A DNA stretch of 40,460 bases from the IMG/VR virus record IMGVR_UViG_3300020177_000019, positions 1 to 40,460 of that record; one strand, 5' to 3'. A model generated the notes under the pieces. That model was not told where the DNA came from. It made no database searches and saw only the letters and a program-made list of their open reading frames with translations. This stretch comes from a virus. Below, piece by piece: positions 38,234-40,460 of this stretch (position 1 is its first letter; each line of letters begins with the position of its first letter). A program made the translations under genes and the position numbers.

Positions 38234-38281
38234 AGAAAGTGTGAATATTGCATTGTTTTCTATGGCTACCTGTGAGATAAT
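38234..38281 (+). promoter_or_regulatory. Extended -10 promoter, family copy D with upstream box
   Basis: The 16-base box 38234-38249 (identical to 15742-15757), -35-like TTGTTT 38253-38258, 17-base spacer with TGGCTACCTGTGA, and -10 GATAAT 38276-38281. The leader reads GTTGATTGAGAGAGAG before ATG 38317. A weak -35 suggests reliance on the extended -10 and the upstream box. The 66 bases before it (38168-38233) show no gene or structure. Confidence 0.78.
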
Positions 38282-38316
38282 ACTCCTGTAACGTTGATTG
38301 AGAGAGAGATTTGATT

Positions 38317-38742
38317 ATGGCTTACGTATCACAAGAAGACAAAAAGCGACTTGCTCCTGGTATCAAAGCGGTACTGAAAAAGTACGGCGTGAAAGGCACT
38401 ATCGCTGTTCGTCATCACATGTCACTGGTCGTGACTCTGAAGAGCGGCAAGCTCGACCTGATCGGGTCTGCCCAGCGACACAATGACCAGTTGGCGGCTC
38501 GCCGTGGTGAAGAGTCTTACCCAGTCGGTGACTATCTTCAAGTAAACCACTTCTGGGCTGACAAGTGGGCTGAAGAGACTGGTGATATCGAGATCGGTAA
38601 CTTCTACAAAGAGTTGGTAGCGGCCATGAAAGGCGACCAGTTCTTCGATGAGTCTGATGCCATGACTGACTACTTCCACTGTTCGCACTACCTTGACATT
38701 GATGCTGGTAAGTGGAACAAGCCCTACGTCTTGGAGGCCTGA
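38317..38742 (+). CDS. LPD29-like (large polyvalent protein-associated) domain protein, 141 aa
   Basis: MAYVSQEDKKRLAPGIKAVL then KKYGVKGTIAVRHHMSLVVT, continuing LKSGKLDLIG, resembles the LPD29 domain found in phage and plasmid polyvalent proteins. The remainder (VGDYLQVNHFWADKWAEETG) is also characteristic. LPD domains are carried by early-delivered effector proteins, function unproven. The codons are GC3-rich. It is driven by promoter copy D and followed by a terminator-like hairpin. Confidence 0.68.
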   Translation: MAYVSQEDKKRLAPGIKAVLKKYGVKGTIAVRHHMSLVVTLKSGKLDLIGSAQRHNDQLAARRGEESYPVGDYLQVNHFWADKWAEETGDIEIGNFYKELVAAMKGDQFFDESDAMTDYFHCSHYLDIDAGKWNKPYVLEA

Positions 38743-38750
38743 GTTCTTTG

Positions 38751-38811
38751 GTGAGTGTGTGCGTTCGAAAATTGCTACCGATTGCTATGTTGCACCACTC
38801 ACTGTTTTTTA
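38751..38811 (+). terminator. Terminator-like hairpin after the LPD29-like gene
   Basis: GTGAGT (38751-38756) with ACTCAC (38797-38802) and GTGC (38759-38762) with GCAC (38792-38795) form a long stem around a small internal loop, followed by TGTTTTTT. It ends 14 bases before the next gene, which has no own promoter, so it may act as an attenuator. Confidence 0.55.
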
Positions 38812-38824
38812 TTCGGAGTTTGTT

Positions 38825-38944
38825 ATGAAAAATCCAGTTGCTAAGAATGCTCGCCGCTTTAACAAGGCAGTGGTCATGGTCGACCGTAAAAAGGCGGCAA
38901 AGCGTGGTTATAACAAACACAAATCTTATAACAAAATATTCTAA
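38825..38944 (+). CDS. Conserved-type tiny basic protein, 39 aa
   Basis: MKNPVAKNARRFNKAVVMVD then RKKAAKRGYNKHKSYNKIF is a strongly basic peptide, a kind of short gene (KNPVAKNARRFNKA opening) that I recognise in many phages. Ribosome site CGGAG (38814-38818). Its final six codons and stop are repeated as a relic at 14811. Nucleic-acid binding from charge; function unknown. Confidence 0.68.
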   Translation: MKNPVAKNARRFNKAVVMVDRKKAAKRGYNKHKSYNKIF

Positions 38945-38962
38945 ATTTTGTTGAAAAAAAGT

Positions 38963-38991
38963 TTGACTTCCTTGGCTACCTGTGAGATAAT
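38963..38991 (+). promoter_or_regulatory. Extended -10 promoter, family copy E
   Basis: -35 TTGACT 38963-38968, 17-base spacer with TTGGCTACCTGTGA, -10 GATAAT 38986-38991. Best member of the family, with a good -35 and TGA before the -10. The leader continues TTGTTGAGTTGAGAGG and then a structured segment. Confidence 0.82.
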
Positions 38992-39005
38992 TTGTTTGTT
39001 GAGTT

Positions 39006-39057
39006 GAGAGGTCTGGCGCGATTCTTCGCTAGGGACTCCGAGTCCACTGCTCCTCTC
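39006..39057 (+). promoter_or_regulatory. Structured 5' leader of the gene at 39086
   Basis: GAGAGG (39006-39011) can pair with CCTCTC (39052-39057), enclosing GGACT/AGTCC (39033-39037 with 39041-39045) and a GGCG/CGCT-type arm. The GAGAGG, which serves as a ribosome site in sister cassettes, is here not followed by an ATG; the true start uses TGAGGAA (39073-39079). A role in RNA stability or translation is possible. Confidence 0.45.
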
Positions 39058-39085
39058 TTCCCCTTTTTCTTTTGAGGAATATATT

Positions 39086-39625
39086 ATGAAAGCAATCATC
39101 CAAACCCAACACCTCGAAAACTACGGTGCCCACGACTGGGACGGTAAGGGCGAGTGCCCGCAGTACTGGAAACCCAAGGGTGGCAACACCTACATCTTCG
39201 ATATCACTATCGAGGAGAACATGTCACGCGAGTGGTGGGCGCGTGTTGAGTCTGCTTGCACCAGCAAGAGCGAGTACTTCCAAGAGTACTCCGTTGGTGA
39301 GACCGTGGTCGATGATATCGACTTCAATGTCGCTGACCACTGTGCTGAGTGGGATGCACCGTACTATGGCACGGTCAAGGACGACCGTGTGTCTTTCACT
39401 CGCACCACTCTCAACACCGAGTTCGGTTATATGCGCAAGGAAATTGTGAAGCAGTTCGATGCGTATGACGTATTGAACAACGGCGAGAACGTACACCACG
39501 GTGTTTCTTATGAGATGGTGAATGGCGATGTGGTCCTCTTCAAAGACCTCAGCGCGTGGTTAGAAAAGTATGCACCTGCGGAGTTTCATTTAATGAGGCA
39601 GCTTCATCAAATGGAGGTGGCGTAA
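39086..39625 (+). CDS. Conserved phage hypothetical protein, 179 aa
   Basis: MKAIIQTQHLENYGAHDWDG then KGECPQYWKPKGGNTYIFDI is a recurrent opening in T4-like accessory proteins. The sequence is acidic and tryptophan-rich, probably a mixed alpha/beta fold. GC-rich third codon positions (ATC, ACC, GAC, TAC) differ clearly from the AT-rich glycosyltransferase genes. Driven by promoter E. Function unknown. Confidence 0.7.
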   Translation: MKAIIQTQHLENYGAHDWDGKGECPQYWKPKGGNTYIFDITIEENMSREWWARVESACTSKSEYFQEYSVGETVVDDIDFNVADHCAEWDAPYYGTVKDDRVSFTRTTLNTEFGYMRKEIVKQFDAYDVLNNGENVHHGVSYEMVNGDVVLFKDLSAWLEKYAPAEFHLMRQLHQMEVA

Positions 39626-39804
39626 TGACTATCGAAAAAATTGAAGAAAAGATGAAGGCAATTCAGATTGCAGAATCTTGTATTAACAGCGTGTTGTCGG
39701 TAAATCCGTCTGCTGTAGATCAGAGTGTTTTTGGTCTGCTGGCAGAGTTGAAGATGGACCTGCTTGACGCGAAAGATGAATTGATGTTTGGAGAAATTGC
39801 ATAA
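39625..39804 (+). CDS. Small helical hypothetical protein, 59 aa
   Basis: MTIEKIEEKMKAIQIAESCI then LLAELKMDLLDAKDELMFGE gives two amphipathic helices, perhaps a coiled-coil hairpin. ATG 39625 overlaps the previous stop (TAATG) and is preceded by ATGGAGG (39611-39617). The end shares one base with the next start. Function unknown. Confidence 0.63.
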   Translation: MTIEKIEEKMKAIQIAESCINSVLSVNPSAVDQSVFGLLAELKMDLLDAKDELMFGEIA

Positions 39805-40313
39805 TGGAAAATACTTATTGGAATCAGACTGGCAAGTATCAAGAGCAGTACAATCAGATGATGGACGATCTGGTGCCTGTAAGCGGCAAATGTGACACAC
39901 TTGCTGGTGAGTTGGTGCGTTCCGCGAGTCGTCTCGGTTATGACTTCTACAACAATGGCATGGGCAACAATACGTCTGGTGCGCTGAACTTCCTAAAGCA
40001 TCATTCTGCCATTGATGATGATGTCTATGACACGATCTATGAGTACACTCGCGGTCGTATTTACAATGGCAACTATAACGGTGATGTTTTTCACTACGCT
40101 ATCGAGCGAATGATCGACCAGACAATGGCGATGATCGTTCACAATCCCGTGTTACTCACGATTGAGAACAAGGAAGATATGTTCGATTACGAAGAAGAGT
40201 TCCAGAACTTCTGCGAGACTTGTGGCGATGAAACCGACCGCGGCTGGCAGTGTTATGACTGTGAGCGATATGATGAGGAAAATTGTTACGATGAGGAAGA
40301 GGACTACGCATGA
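39804..40313 (+). CDS. Zinc-ribbon-tailed hypothetical protein, 169 aa
   Basis: A helical domain (about 1-120) is followed by a C-terminal zinc ribbon: FCETCGDETDRGWQCYDCER gives C-x2-C and C-x2-C, then an acidic tail (YDEENCYDEEEDYA). Recurrent type in T4-like accessory regions. Zinc binding is inferred. It overlaps the next start by four bases (ATGA). Confidence 0.67.
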   Translation: MENTYWNQTGKYQEQYNQMMDDLVPVSGKCDTLAGELVRSASRLGYDFYNNGMGNNTSGALNFLKHHSAIDDDVYDTIYEYTRGRIYNGNYNGDVFHYAIERMIDQTMAMIVHNPVLLTIENKEDMFDYEEEFQNFCETCGDETDRGWQCYDCERYDEENCYDEEEDYA

Positions 40314-40456
40314 GAGACGCAACTATTTGGTTGGTAACTTATAAGGGTCAGACTGAATCGCCTTATACCTGGGCATCTTTTATATTTGAACAGGCTCGTG
40401 ATCTGATGAAAGAACTTGAGAATGAGTTTCCAGATCGCGAGTGGGACATCGAATAG
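40310..40456 (+). CDS. Small hypothetical protein, 48 aa
   Basis: MRDATIWLVTYKGQTESPYT then WASFIFEQARDLMKELENEF suggests a strand pair plus helix, with a terminal WDIE. It starts at the ATGA overlap with the zinc-ribbon gene and ends four bases before the window end. No family recognised. Confidence 0.6.
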   Translation: MRDATIWLVTYKGQTESPYTWASFIFEQARDLMKELENEFPDREWDIE

Positions 40457-40460
40457 AAAG

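Noticed and set aside
38399-38920. Long minus-strand open frame opposite the LPD29-like gene
   Set aside because: It arises from GC3-rich codons on the plus strand; composition is Arg/Ser/His-rich and it spans the terminator and the next gene.

Overview
The window is a piece of a T4-like (Straboviridae/Kyanoviridae-type) myovirus genome, almost certainly from a marine bacteriophage. The evidence is an ordered T4-type replication and recombination block: the C-terminus of gp46, then gp45 sliding clamp, gp44 and gp62 clamp loader, RegA, gp43 DNA polymerase, UvsX recombinase and gp41 helicase. This block is interleaved with accessory genes typical of marine T4-likes, such as Hsp20, peptide deformylase, MazG, a fatty acid desaturase, many glycosyltransferases and SAM methyltransferases. 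All four tRNA genes encode their own CCA, and the phage carries a circularly permuted (two-piece) tmRNA. Together these fit a proteobacterial, most simply alphaproteobacterial, host better than a cyanobacterial one. This host inference is not certain.

Layout. 1-6.2 kb: gp46 end, JmjC-type oxygenase, glycosyltransferase, gp45, gp44, FkbM methyltransferase, PD-(D/E)XK nuclease, zinc-knuckle peptide, gp62, regA. 6.2-8.9 kb: HTH protein, terminator, then four tRNAs (Gly, Thr, Asn, Arg) separated by small genes and a glycosyltransferase. 8.9-14.8 kb: peroxiredoxin, SprT-like metallopeptidase, methyltransferase, TET-associated-type glycosyltransferase, P-loop kinase, Sm-like protein, GT29-like and GT8-like glycosyltransferases, ending at a terminator. 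14.9-19.6 kb: tightly packed small genes with deformylase, HAD phosphatase, WYL_2-like protein and SNase-like nuclease. 19.96-20.3 kb: T4-type late promoter and permuted tmRNA. 20.3-22.4 kb: a lysis-like group (SleB-like lipoprotein hydrolase, small lipoprotein, transglutaminase-like cysteine protease, holin-like protein). 22.4-26.9 kb: desaturase, glycosyltransferase, MazG-like protein, cytidylyltransferase. 27-28.9 kb: late promoter and Hsp20 behind a structured leader, small exported proteins, and a T4-type lysozyme on the minus strand. 28.9-37.1 kb: gp43, a membrane/coiled-coil protein, sulfotransferase-like protein, UvsX, glycosyltransferase, methyltransferase, gp41. 37.1-40.46 kb: small early-type genes behind repeated promoters.

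Regulation is unusually readable. At least nine strong sigma70-type promoters with 17-bp spacers are visible; in four the -35 TTGACA contains the TGA stop of the preceding gene. A second family (four copies at 14.9, 15.8, 38.3 and 39.0 kb) shares an extended -10 box, a conserved spacer and a GA-rich leader, and drives the small-gene arrays. Perfect T4 late boxes (TATAAATA) sit before the tmRNA and before hsp20.

The most interesting items are the permuted tmRNA under a late promoter, a possible ROSE-like RNA thermometer in front of hsp20, the repeated promoter cassettes, TonB-box-like sequences on exported phage proteins, and the dense set of sugar-, methyl- and sulfo-transferases woven between replication genes.
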